Origin: CAILZL01 sp050181835
GTDB taxonomy: Bacteria; Pseudomonadota; Gammaproteobacteria; Steroidobacterales; Steroidobacteraceae
DNA length: 64,000 nt
Assembly (NCBI GenBank): GCA_050181835.1
Contig: JBFXCU010000001.1
Span: forward strand, 537,214 to 601,213
Reading direction: 5' to 3'
The notes beneath the pieces are model-generated. The model was not told the DNA's origin. It did not search any database and saw only the letters and a program-made list of their open reading frames with translations. The translations under genes were made by a program, and so were the position numbers. Below are positions 44,440 through 52,887 of the stretch, one piece after another; position 1 is the stretch's first letter, and each line of letters opens with the position of its first letter.

Positions 44440-47400
44440 ATGAACGCTTCCCTGCCGTTGCCCTTTGTAGACAATGAGTTAGAGCCTGTCCGCGTGAATT
44501 TCGAGCCGCATGCGCGGCTGCGAGAGATTCCCTACAACTACACCTCGTTTTCGGATCGTGAAATCGTTATTCGGCTGCTGGGTGAGCCGTTGTGGCAGGT
44601 GCTGCACGAGCTGCGTGAGGAACGTCGTACTGGCCGTTCGGCGCGCATGCTGTACGAGGTGCTGGGCGATATCTGGGTAGTGCAGCGCAATCCTTACTTG
44701 CAGGACGATTTGCTGGATAACCCCAAACGGCGGCGGTTGCTGATCGAGGCGCTGCATCATCGGCTTGGCGAAATCGACAAGCGGCGTGAGCGCGACGATG
44801 CGGAACGTGATCGCAAAGTGGGCGAGTTGCTCACCGCTGCGCGCAAGGCGGTGCAAGCTTTCGAGGCGGATTTCACGCAAACTGAGCAATTGCGAACGCG
44901 GGCACGCAAGCTGCTCACCAAGTTCACCCGCAAAGACAATGTCTGCTTTGATGCCTACGCGCGCACTTCGCATGTCACTGATGCGACCGACTGGCGCGTT
45001 GAGTTTCCTTTTGTGGTGTTGATGCCGGATAGCGAAGCTGAAATTCCCCAGCTGGTACGCAGCTGTTTCGAGTTGGGTTTAACGGTCATTCCGCGCGGTG
45101 GTGGCACCGGCTATACCGGCGGTGCGATTCCACTGACGCCATTTTCAGCAGTGATCAATACCGAAAAGCTGGAAACTATTTCGCCGGTTGAATTGAAGCG
45201 CTTGCCTGATGTGACCGAGCCCGTGCCAACGGTATTCAGTGAGGCAGGGGTGGTGACGCGTCGTGTTGCCGAAGCCGCAGAGCGTGCGGGTTACGTATTT
45301 GCAGTCGATCCCACCTCGGCCGATGCCTCCTGTATCGGCGGCAATGTGGCGATGAACGCGGGTGGTAAAAAAGCCGTGTTGTGGGGCACCGCTGTGGATA
45401 ATCTCGCCTGGTGGCGCATGGTGGATCCCGAAGGTAACTGGCTGGAAGTGGAACGCTTTGGGCATAACCTAGGCAAGATTCACGATGCCGAAGTCGCCAG
45501 CTTCGAGCTGACATGGAAGGATGGTCGCGAGCACCCGGATAAAGCGCGCACCTTGCGCACTCAACGCTTGGATATCAAAGGTGCCAGCTTTCGCAAGGTG
45601 GGTCTGGGCAAAGATGTAACCGATAAATTTCTCGGCGGTTTGCCCGGCGTACAAAAAGAAGGCTGCGATGGCTTGATTACCTCGGCCCGCTGGGTGGTGC
45701 ATCGCATGCCCAAGCACATACGTACAGTATGTCTGGAGTTCTTTGGCCAGGCCCGTGATGCAGTGCCGTCAATTGTTGAGATCAAAAATTATCTCGATGT
45801 CAATCAGCAACGCACTGGTGTGATGCTGGCCGGTCTTGAGCATCTGGATGAGCGCTATTTGAGAGCAGTGGGCTATACCACCAAGTCCAAGCGCGGCACG
45901 CTGCCAAAGATGGTGTTGATTGGTGATATTGTCGGCGAAGATGAAAGCGCCGTTGGTCTGGCGACATCCGAAGTAGTACGTCTGGCCAATGCACGCACTG
46001 GCGAAGGCTTCGTTGCTGTGAATGCCGATGCGCGCAAAAAATTCTGGGTTGATCGCTCACGGACAGCGGCTATTGCTAAACACACCAATGCGTTCAAGAT
46101 CAACGAAGACGTGGTCATTCCCTTGCCGCGTATGGGCGAATACACCGATGCGATTGAACGCATCAATATTGAACTGTCGTTCAAAAACAAGCTGGAATTG
46201 CTCGACAAGCTTGAGGTGTACCTCTCTGGTAGCTTGAAGCTAGCTGCCACTGATGATGCAGAGCTGAATCGCTTGCCCGCTGCAGAAATACTGGGTGAGC
46301 GACCTGCAGAAGCACGGGCCTTGCTTGCCAGGGTGCGTGTCCGCTGGACGTATCTTGCCGAGCATCTGGATGACAGCCTGCATACGGCCTTGCCAGCATT
46401 GACAGAGCATGGATATGAATCCTTGCACAAAGATTTTGAGCGACGGCTTGCCCAGGAATCAGTGCTGCGCGTGTTTGATGTCGTACAGGATCGCAGCATT
46501 CGTATTAGCTGGAAGCAGGAATTGCGTAATCAGTTGCGCCACATTTTTTCTGGTGCGGAGTTTGCGCCGGTGCTGGCTGAGTGCGATGCCATCCATAAAG
46601 TAGTGCTGCGTGGTCGGGTATGGGTGGCGCTACACATGCATGCAGGCGACGGCAATGTGCACACCAATATCCCGGTGAACTCTGATAACTATGAAATGCT
46701 CAAGACCGCTACGCATACGGTGGAGCGCATCATGGGTATTGCGCGCAATCTTGATGGTGTGATCTCTGGTGAGCATGGTATCGGTATTACCAAACTGGAG
46801 TTCCTCACCGAGGCAGAAACGGCTGATTTTCGCAGCTACAAGCAACGCATTGATCCGGAAGGGCGATTCAATAAAGGCAAATTGTTGCCCGGCGCGGATC
46901 TACGTTTTGCGTATACGCCCAGCTTTAACTTGCTGGGTCATGAATCGCTCATCATGCAGCAATCCGACATCAGTTCGATTTCGGATGCCATCAAGGATTG
47001 CCTGCGTTGCGGCAAGTGCAAGCCGGTATGCGCCACGCATTCGCCACGCGCCAATTTGTTGTACTCACCGCGCAACAAAATTCTCGCAACTTCATTGCTG
47101 ATCGAGGCTTTCCTTTACGAAGAACAGACTCGTCGTGGTGTGTCTATCCAGCATTGGGACGAATTCAGCGATGTAGCTGACCATTGCACGCTGTGCCACA
47201 AATGCTTAACGCCATGCCCAGTCGATATCGACTTCGGTGAAGTATCAATGGCGATGCGCGATCTGCTACGACGCATGGGCAAGAAGCGCTTCAATCCTGG
47301 TACGTCGGCCAGCATGTTGTTCCTGAATGCGACCAATCCGGAAACCATCAAGCTCACCCGTAAAGTGATGATTGATTGGGGCTACAAGGCGCAGCGGCTG

Positions 47401-48414
47401 GGTAACACCGTACTGAATTTGTTCGCCAAAACACAGACCAAACGCCCACCTGCTACCACCGGCGGCAAGCCGAAAGTTACGGAGCAGGTGATTCATTTTA
47501 TCAACAAGAAGATGCCGGGCAACTTGCCCAAGCGCACCGCGCGCGCACTACTAGATATTGAAGACAGTAACTATGTGCCAGTGATTCGTGATCCCAAGCA
47601 GGGCGCGGCAGATAGCGAAGCAGTATTTTACTTTCCGGGTTGTGGTTCGGAGCGGTTGTTCTCGCAGGTAGGGTTGGCGACACAAGCCATGCTGTGGCAT
47701 GTCGGCGTGCAAACGGTTCTGCCGCCAGGGTATTTATGCTGTGGGTATCCGCAACGCGGTGCCGGGCAAGCCGACAAAGCTGACAAGATGGTGACTGATA
47801 ATCGAGTGTTGTTCCATCGTGTCGCCAACACACTTAACTATCTGGATATCCAGACGGTAGTGGTTAGTTGTGGCACGTGCTATGACCAATTGCAGGGGTA
47901 CAAGTTTGAAGACATCTTTCCTGGTTGCCGCATCATCGATATTCATGAATACCTGATGGAGAAGGGCGTACATCTGCAAGGCGTCACGGGTACGCGCTAC
48001 ATGTATCACGACCCCTGTCATTCACCGATGAAGAGCTACGACCCCTTGAAAGTAGTCAATAAGCTGATGAATGACTCACTCAATGGCAAGATCGAAAAGA
48101 ATGATCGCTGCTGTGGCGAGTCCGGCACGCTGGCTATTTCGCGGCCCGACATTTCCACGCAGGTACGGTTCCGTAAGGAAGCAGAAATGCGTGCCGGTGC
48201 TGACAAGTTGCGTAGTGACGGGTTTGCTGGCGACGTAAAAATACTGACCTCTTGCCCCTCTTGTATGCAGGGTTTGAAGCGTTACAACGATGACTCTGGT
48301 ACTGAAGCCGACTACATCGTGGTGGAAATCGCCAAGCATGTCTTGGGCGATAACTGGTTGGTGGACTACGTACAGCGTGCCAACAACGGCGGTATTGAAC
48401 GGGTGCTGGTTTAA
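44440..48414 (+). CDS. Giant FAD/Fe-S oxidoreductase with N-terminal DUF3683 (lactate/glycolate dehydrogenase type)
   Basis: 1324 residues. Order: DUF3683 (about 20-130, REIPYNYTSFSDRE), FAD-binding PCMH domain (IPRGGGTGYTGGAIPLT), FAD-oxidase C-terminal domain split by a helical insertion (HMHAGDGNVHTNIPV, ISGEHGIGITK), a ferredoxin-like part with two 4Fe-4S motifs (Cys854, 857, 860, 864 and Cys916, 919, 922, 926) and two CCG domains (CCGYPQRG, SCGTCYDQL, CCGESGTL, SCPSCMQGL). It combines what GlcD and GlcF do in glycolate oxidase, so it probably oxidises a 2-hydroxy acid such as D-lactate and passes electrons to the quinone pool. The substrate is not certain. The rhomboid gene follows 5 bases later. 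Confidence 0.88.
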   Translation: MNASLPLPFVDNELEPVRVNFEPHARLREIPYNYTSFSDREIVIRLLGEPLWQVLHELREERRTGRSARMLYEVLGDIWVVQRNPYLQDDLLDNPKRRRLLIEALHHRLGEIDKRRERDDAERDRKVGELLTAARKAVQAFEADFTQTEQLRTRARKLLTKFTRKDNVCFDAYARTSHVTDATDWRVEFPFVVLMPDSEAEIPQLVRSCFELGLTVIPRGGGTGYTGGAIPLTPFSAVINTEKLETISPVELKRLPDVTEPVPTVFSEAGVVTRRVAEAAERAGYVFAVDPTSADASCIGGNVAMNAGGKKAVLWGTAVDNLAWWRMVDPEGNWLEVERFGHNLGKIHDAEVASFELTWKDGREHPDKARTLRTQRLDIKGASFRKVGLGKDVTDKFLGGLPGVQKEGCDGLITSARWVVHRMPKHIRTVCLEFFGQARDAVPSIVEIKNYLDVNQQRTGVMLAGLEHLDERYLRAVGYTTKSKRGTLPKMVLIGDIVGEDESAVGLATSEVVRLANARTGEGFVAVNADARKKFWVDRSRTAAIAKHTNAFKINEDVVIPLPRMGEYTDAIERINIELSFKNKLELLDKLEVYLSGSLKLAATDDAELNRLPAAEILGERPAEARALLARVRVRWTYLAEHLDDSLHTALPALTEHGYESLHKDFERRLAQESVLRVFDVVQDRSIRISWKQELRNQLRHIFSGAEFAPVLAECDAIHKVVLRGRVWVALHMHAGDGNVHTNIPVNSDNYEMLKTATHTVERIMGIARNLDGVISGEHGIGITKLEFLTEAETADFRSYKQRIDPEGRFNKGKLLPGADLRFAYTPSFNLLGHESLIMQQSDISSISDAIKDCLRCGKCKPVCATHSPRANLLYSPRNKILATSLLIEAFLYEEQTRRGVSIQHWDEFSDVADHCTLCHKCLTPCPVDIDFGEVSMAMRDLLRRMGKKRFNPGTSASMLFLNATNPETIKLTRKVMIDWGYKAQRLGNTVLNLFAKTQTKRPPATTGGKPKVTEQVIHFINKKMPGNLPKRTARALLDIEDSNYVPVIRDPKQGAADSEAVFYFPGCGSERLFSQVGLATQAMLWHVGVQTVLPPGYLCCGYPQRGAGQADKADKMVTDNRVLFHRVANTLNYLDIQTVVVSCGTCYDQLQGYKFEDIFPGCRIIDIHEYLMEKGVHLQGVTGTRYMYHDPCHSPMKSYDPLKVVNKLMNDSLNGKIEKNDRCCGESGTLAISRPDISTQVRFRKEAEMRAGADKLRSDGFAGDVKILTSCPSCMQGLKRYNDDSGTEADYIVVEIAKHVLGDNWLVDYVQRANNGGIERVLV

Positions 48415-48419
48415 TAAAA

Positions 48420-49010
48420 ATGAGTTCACTGCCAGCGATTACTCGCACCTTGTTATTCGCCAATATAGGCGTGTTTGTGGTGCAATATTTTGGTGGTGAT
48501 GAAATCATTTATCGCTTTGCGTTGTGGCCATGGGCAACGCCGTTATTTCATGTTTGGCAGTTGGTGAGTTACGGGTTTTTGCACGGAAGCGTAGGACACC
48601 TGTTCTTCAATATGTTTGCCCTGTATATGTTTGGCCCGGAGATTGAGCGAGTACTGGGCAAGCAACGTTTCTTGAACTACTACTTGGTAAGTGTCATCGG
48701 TGCCGCAGTGATGCAAGTGCTGGTCATGCAGGTAATGGGTGGCGCTTTGGTGCCTACAGTTGGTGCCTCGGGCGGCGTCTTTGGACTGTTGTTGGCCTTC
48801 GGTATGTTCTTCCCGCAGCGTCGCATCATGTTATTGATTCCGCCGATTCCCATGAAGGCCTGGGTGTTCGTTACCCTGTATGGGTTGATCGAGTTGGCGA
48901 TGGGTGTGTTTGGTACCCAGCAGGGCGTGGCGCACTTTGCGCATCTTGGCGGCATGCTGGCTGGCTTTCTGATGCTCAGCTATTGGCGCAACCGACCCGG
49001 TTTGACCTGA
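48420..49010 (+). CDS. Rhomboid family intramembrane serine protease
   Basis: 196 residues and six membrane segments. Catalytic Ser117 in VGASGGVFG and His175 in HFAHLGG form the dyad; HGSVGHLFFNMFALYMFG carries the conserved His and Asn of the oxyanion region. Rhomboids cut membrane proteins within or near the bilayer. Its position right after the oxidoreductase gene suggests a shared transcript, though no functional link is known. Confidence 0.92.
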   Translation: MSSLPAITRTLLFANIGVFVVQYFGGDEIIYRFALWPWATPLFHVWQLVSYGFLHGSVGHLFFNMFALYMFGPEIERVLGKQRFLNYYLVSVIGAAVMQVLVMQVMGGALVPTVGASGGVFGLLLAFGMFFPQRRIMLLIPPIPMKAWVFVTLYGLIELAMGVFGTQQGVAHFAHLGGMLAGFLMLSYWRNRPGLT

Positions 49011-49195
49011 CCCTATTCGTCCAGCATTTGTCTGGGGTGCAAAGATTTGCCAATTGCCGCAAAGTCATGACAAGGTGATTGGCGCAGGCTGAATAAGGCT
49101 TTCAAATGCCGAGTAGCTTTATATGTCGCTGTCAGGCCACCCAATCAATAGCTGTTTTATCAGCACGTAGTGTAAATTATAGTGAGTCGTAAATC

Positions 49196-49906
49196 ATGAG
49201 TAATGTCACGTCGGTACTGATCGTTGATGATGACCGCGAGTTGGCGCAGATGCTGACCGAGTACCTCACTGCGGAAAGCTTTGTGACCACCGTGGCGCAT
49301 GATGGTACTACTGCCCTGAACAAGCTGAATGCTGGCAAGTTTGATCTGGTTATTCTGGACGTGATGCTGCCGTCGCTAAATGGCTTTGATGTGTTGCGTA
49401 GTTTGCGCCAGACGCTGGCCGTGCCTGTCATCATGCTCACGGCGCATGGCACTGATGTAGATCGTATTGTGGGTCTGGAGCTGGGTGCAGATGATTATCT
49501 GGCCAAGCCCTTCAATCCGCGCGAGCTGGTGGCACGAATGCGTGCAGTGTTGCGCCGCTATACCAATCGCGATACGGGTTCGCCCTCACTGCCGGTTGCG
49601 GTCGGTCAATTGCGGCTTGATCCCGCCACCTTTGGCGTCGCGCTGGATGGCAATCAAATTCGTCTTACCGGCACTGAATTTCGCGTGTTGGAGATGTTGA
49701 TGCGCGCACCCGGCCAGGTGCAATCACGTGATCTGCTCACAGAGCGAGTCTTGGGTCGCAAGCTCACTCCTTATGATCGTAGTATTGATACCCATGTCAG
49801 CAACCTGCGCCGTAAATTAGGTCTGGGCGTGCCCGGCTTGCCGGAAATTCGCAGTATTCGTGGCACGGGCTACGTGCTGACTGTGCAAGGCGAGGAGCGT
49901 GCGTGA
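49196..49906 (+). CDS. OmpR/CpxR-like response regulator
   Basis: 236 residues. Receiver with VDDDRELA, phospho-acceptor in VILDVMLPSLNGF and DDYLAKPFNPREL, followed by a winged-helix domain ending IRSIRGTGYVLT. The sequence and the pairing with a kinase having a periplasmic domain suggest the CpxR group. The stop overlaps the kinase start by 4 bp, regulator first, opposite to the other two-component pair of the window. Confidence 0.92.
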   Translation: MSNVTSVLIVDDDRELAQMLTEYLTAESFVTTVAHDGTTALNKLNAGKFDLVILDVMLPSLNGFDVLRSLRQTLAVPVIMLTAHGTDVDRIVGLELGADDYLAKPFNPRELVARMRAVLRRYTNRDTGSPSLPVAVGQLRLDPATFGVALDGNQIRLTGTEFRVLEMLMRAPGQVQSRDLLTERVLGRKLTPYDRSIDTHVSNLRRKLGLGVPGLPEIRSIRGTGYVLTVQGEERA

Positions 49907-51291
49907 AGAGCCTGTTCACCCGGATCTTCCTTTCCTTCTGGTTGGCCATGGGGCTGATTTTGGTCGGCAGTGTGGGCGTGACGGCAACCTTTATTCTGAA
50001 GCGCTCTGCCGAGATTCAAAGCTTGGTACCTAGCGAACTGGCAGCGGCTGCCGAGGCGCGTTTTGTTGCAGGTGGTAAGCGCGAGTTGCGCGAATGGGTG
50101 GAGGAAGTACGTAGCAAGCATCCGGGGCTTGATATAGTTGTGGTCGATGCGTTTGGTAAGGCAGTTACTAAAAGAAAAGCCCCGGACTTTGTACAGCGGC
50201 GAATTAATCGCATGCAGCATGAAGGCTTGCTCAATGGACCATCAAGGCTGGGTGGTCCAAACGGCGGTGATCCACTGCGCAGTACGCCGCAGATCACCGC
50301 GGCTAATGGTGCGGTCTACACCATGTTCTTCTCACAAGTGCCGGACTGGTCACCAGCCGTCTTGGGTACACCCGCTATTCAGGTGATGCTGTTGCTACTA
50401 GCGATGGTGGTCAGCGGTTCCATTTGTTGGTACTTGGCTCGCTCGGTAACTCGCCCCGTGGAGCGGTTGCAGGTCAGTGCTCGTGCACTTGCGGGTGGCG
50501 ATCTTGATGCGCGTGTCGGCGATGAGTTCGCCGCTCGCAAAGACGAATTAGCGGTGCTGGCGCATGATTTTGACCAAATGGCTGATCGGTTGCGCAGCTT
50601 GATTGATTCCAAAGAAGTATTGATGCGGGATGTGTCACATGAGCTACGCACGCCGCTGGCTCGATTACGTTTGGCCTTGGGATTGGCCCGTCGCGAAGGT
50701 GCCGATCTGGAACGCGAGCATGATCGCATCGAGCGTGAAGCCGAGCGTCTCGATGAGTTGATTGGTGAAATTCTGCGGTTGGCGAGCTTGAACAGTTCAC
50801 AACAACAGCTGCATCGGGAGAATTTTGACTACGCTAATCTGGTTGCTGACGTGGCGGAGGACGCGCGCCTTGAGGCGAGGGCACAGAATAAACAAGTCAG
50901 CTTTAACTATGACGGTGAGTTACGGATCGATGCAGATCAAGAGCTATTGCGCAGTGCCATTGAGAATGTGGTGCGCAATGCAGTGCGCTTCACTGCTACC
51001 AATACCGCCGTGGAGATTTCGGTAACTACGCATCAACGAATGGCGGTGTTGACGGTTCGCGATCATGGTCCTGGCGTGCCAGAGGCGGAATTGGTTCGAT
51101 TGTTTGAGCCGTTTTATCGTGTAACCCAGCAGGCGCGTGAACGTGATACCGGCGGTTATGGTTTGGGCTTGGCAATCACCGCGCGGGTGATTGGCGTGCA
51201 TCATGGCAAAGTTGACGCGAGCAATGCCGCCGACGGTGGCCTTGTGGTCACACTGAGTGTACCGCTTAGCTCCGCCTCCATCACGGTTTGA
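49903..51291 (+). CDS. CpxA-like sensor histidine kinase
   Basis: 462 residues. Membrane helices near 8-30 and 160-185 enclose a periplasmic domain of about 130 residues. HAMP (SVTRPVERLQVSARAL), H-box VSHELRTPLARLRLALGLA, N-box ENVVRNAVRFT and G boxes DHGPGVPE and GGYGLGLAI follow. Length, HAMP and pairing with a CpxR-like regulator suggest envelope-stress sensing. GTG start. The end overlaps the convergent lipoprotein gene by 11 bp. Confidence 0.9.
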   Translation: MKSLFTRIFLSFWLAMGLILVGSVGVTATFILKRSAEIQSLVPSELAAAAEARFVAGGKRELREWVEEVRSKHPGLDIVVVDAFGKAVTKRKAPDFVQRRINRMQHEGLLNGPSRLGGPNGGDPLRSTPQITAANGAVYTMFFSQVPDWSPAVLGTPAIQVMLLLLAMVVSGSICWYLARSVTRPVERLQVSARALAGGDLDARVGDEFAARKDELAVLAHDFDQMADRLRSLIDSKEVLMRDVSHELRTPLARLRLALGLARREGADLEREHDRIEREAERLDELIGEILRLASLNSSQQQLHRENFDYANLVADVAEDARLEARAQNKQVSFNYDGELRIDADQELLRSAIENVVRNAVRFTATNTAVEISVTTHQRMAVLTVRDHGPGVPEAELVRLFEPFYRVTQQARERDTGGYGLGLAITARVIGVHHGKVDASNAADGGLVVTLSVPLSSASITV

Positions 51292-52135
51292 GGTGGTTGC
51301 CGCCAAATTGGGTCAGGCCGCTATTGCCTTGCCACTGCTCGGTGGCTTGGCGATGCGCCTGTGCTTCCCGCGTGGCCAGTGCATGACTGCGTAATAACTC
51401 CGCTCGATTGCGAATGCTGGCCAAGGTGTCTGTTTGCTGTTGGATCTCCAGTACCTGTTGTTGACGTTGCATATGTTCTGGCCGACCGCGTAGATCAAAC
51501 TGGACTTCCAAGCCCGTACTATCGCGATAGTGTTGCAACAGCGCGCCTTTGTATTCGTAGCGAGCCTGAATCGGCTGTGGCGTGTCATTGCTGCGTTCTT
51601 CTGCCAGCCAGACGATGTGTCTCTCCAGCAATCCGGTGCGATACAGGGTGACTTCATTGGCGGTGCGCAGTTCACCCTGAAACACGGTCTCGCCAACCGG
51701 CGCAGGCGTATTCAAGACCGCATTTTCGTTGCTGCCTGCGGCAACCACTTGCAGGTTCTGTTGCTGAGGTTTGCCCATTGTCAGCACTTCATATGCCGTA
51801 TCGGTGGCGAAACGCAGAGTTTGACCGGAATAAATACGGGCTTCGATGGTGTAGCGATGTTTCGGGTTGATGGCTTGCTGCGGGTAAGGTAGCGCATATT
51901 GATAGGGCAGTTCAGACAGGTTCTGAACGGTGGTGCTGGCAACCTGCAGCGCTGGCCCATCATTGACAGAAACATCGGTGAGTTGCAGCTCCAGACGAGT
52001 GCTGTCAGTGAATGTGACCGGCGTGCTGTAACTGAGCATGCCGGTAATGCCGGGCTGATTCTGCTCCGGTTTTTTGGCGCACGCGGACAGCAGCAGGATG
52101 CTTGCCAGTAACAGGTATTTGGTGGAAGTGTTCAT
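51281..52135 (-). CDS. YbaY-type lipoprotein
   Basis: About 284 residues. A lipobox (LLSAC) ends the signal peptide. Residues 30-125 carry the YbaY domain pattern: GITGMLSYSTPVTFTDSTRL, then LQLTDVSVNDGPA and the HRYTIEARIYSGQTLRFATD type end. The C-terminal half is unrelated, Gln-rich and helical (around 210-270). The family is annotated from similarity to secretion pilotins; its role is uncertain. A TTG at 52156 opens the frame but the ATG at 52135 begins the signal peptide. Confidence 0.8.
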   Translation of the reverse strand: MNTSTKYLLLASILLLSACAKKPEQNQPGITGMLSYSTPVTFTDSTRLELQLTDVSVNDGPALQVASTTVQNLSELPYQYALPYPQQAINPKHRYTIEARIYSGQTLRFATDTAYEVLTMGKPQQQNLQVVAAGSNENAVLNTPAPVGETVFQGELRTANEVTLYRTGLLERHIVWLAEERSNDTPQPIQARYEYKGALLQHYRDSTGLEVQFDLRGRPEHMQRQQQVLEIQQQTDTLASIRNRAELLRSHALATREAQAHRQATEQWQGNSGLTQFGGNHLKP

Positions 52136-52372
52136 TGTAGAAGTCAGTCGTAACAAGATGAGTCAGAGTAAGTCATGGTTGCGGCTGGCGCTACGGTAGC
52201 CACCTGCCGACAGGCATCCAACATAAGCCCCGTGTGCTATCTAATGGCTTAATCAAGGCGTGAATTCATTCACAGGCCATGCCCCGCCATTGCACTAGGC
52301 TGCTTGCACCTGAGCGGTCTGCGCTCAGTGGCTGCTAAATCTCCTGAAATCTGTCGGTACCGAGGAAATCCC

Positions 52373-52570
52373 ATGCGTTCTGCTGCTGCAACTCACACTA
52401 CGTCGGTCGAGTCACCACTGTTCAAGAAAACATCATCGTTGCCGTTGACCGGCACGCAGGAAGAAGCCCTGTTGAAGCTGGATCTGTCGGATCTGGTGCT
52501 GCCCAATGTCAATGATTTGCAGGTAGATGGCTTGAAAAGCTCGTGGTTGTCGCGCTTGATGGGGCGATAA
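52373..52570 (+). CDS. Small hypothetical protein
   Basis: 65 residues. GAGGA six bases before the ATG at 52373 is a very good ribosome binding site. The product has no signal peptide or membrane helix; its middle (EEALLKLDLSDLVLPNVNDL) looks like an amphipathic segment. I do not recognise the family. It lies between the YbaY-type gene (divergent) and the TonB receptor gene. Confidence 0.5.
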   Translation: MRSAAATHTTSVESPLFKKTSSLPLTGTQEEALLKLDLSDLVLPNVNDLQVDGLKSSWLSRLMGR

Positions 52571-52887
52571 GCGCAAGGCCCGATTTCCTCAAGTTGTTGC
52601 TGACCCTGTCCTGATACATTGATTGCTTCCCGGTGAAGCAACTCAAGTTCTGCCGCGTGCAGACGAAACAGTTTAAGAACGATCAAATCAAATCGTCTTG
52701 CTCGGTTTATTTAATGGCATCTTCCATGCTTTAACATGCCAGGCAGTGGCTGTTTTCTGAATTGGTTGTTTCAAGTTGCATGCAATAAGTAAACTCGCGC
52801 GATGGATCCGGCTCCCTAGAGTTTCACTGGGAGCATGCGTTCAGTCACTTCACCGTCGTCATTCAGGAAATGCACAGGGGGTATTTC
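52571..52887. other. Upstream region of the TonB-dependent receptor gene
   Basis: 317 bases without a gene. It contains TTGCATGCAA (52776-52785), a perfect 10-bp palindrome about 100 bases before the receptor start, possibly an operator. No Fur-box-like sequence stands out. Confidence 0.4.

Noticed and set aside
45873..46499. Long minus-strand frame opposite the DUF3683 oxidoreductase
   Set aside because: Shadow frame, Ser/Arg-rich, as expected opposite a GC-rich coding sequence.
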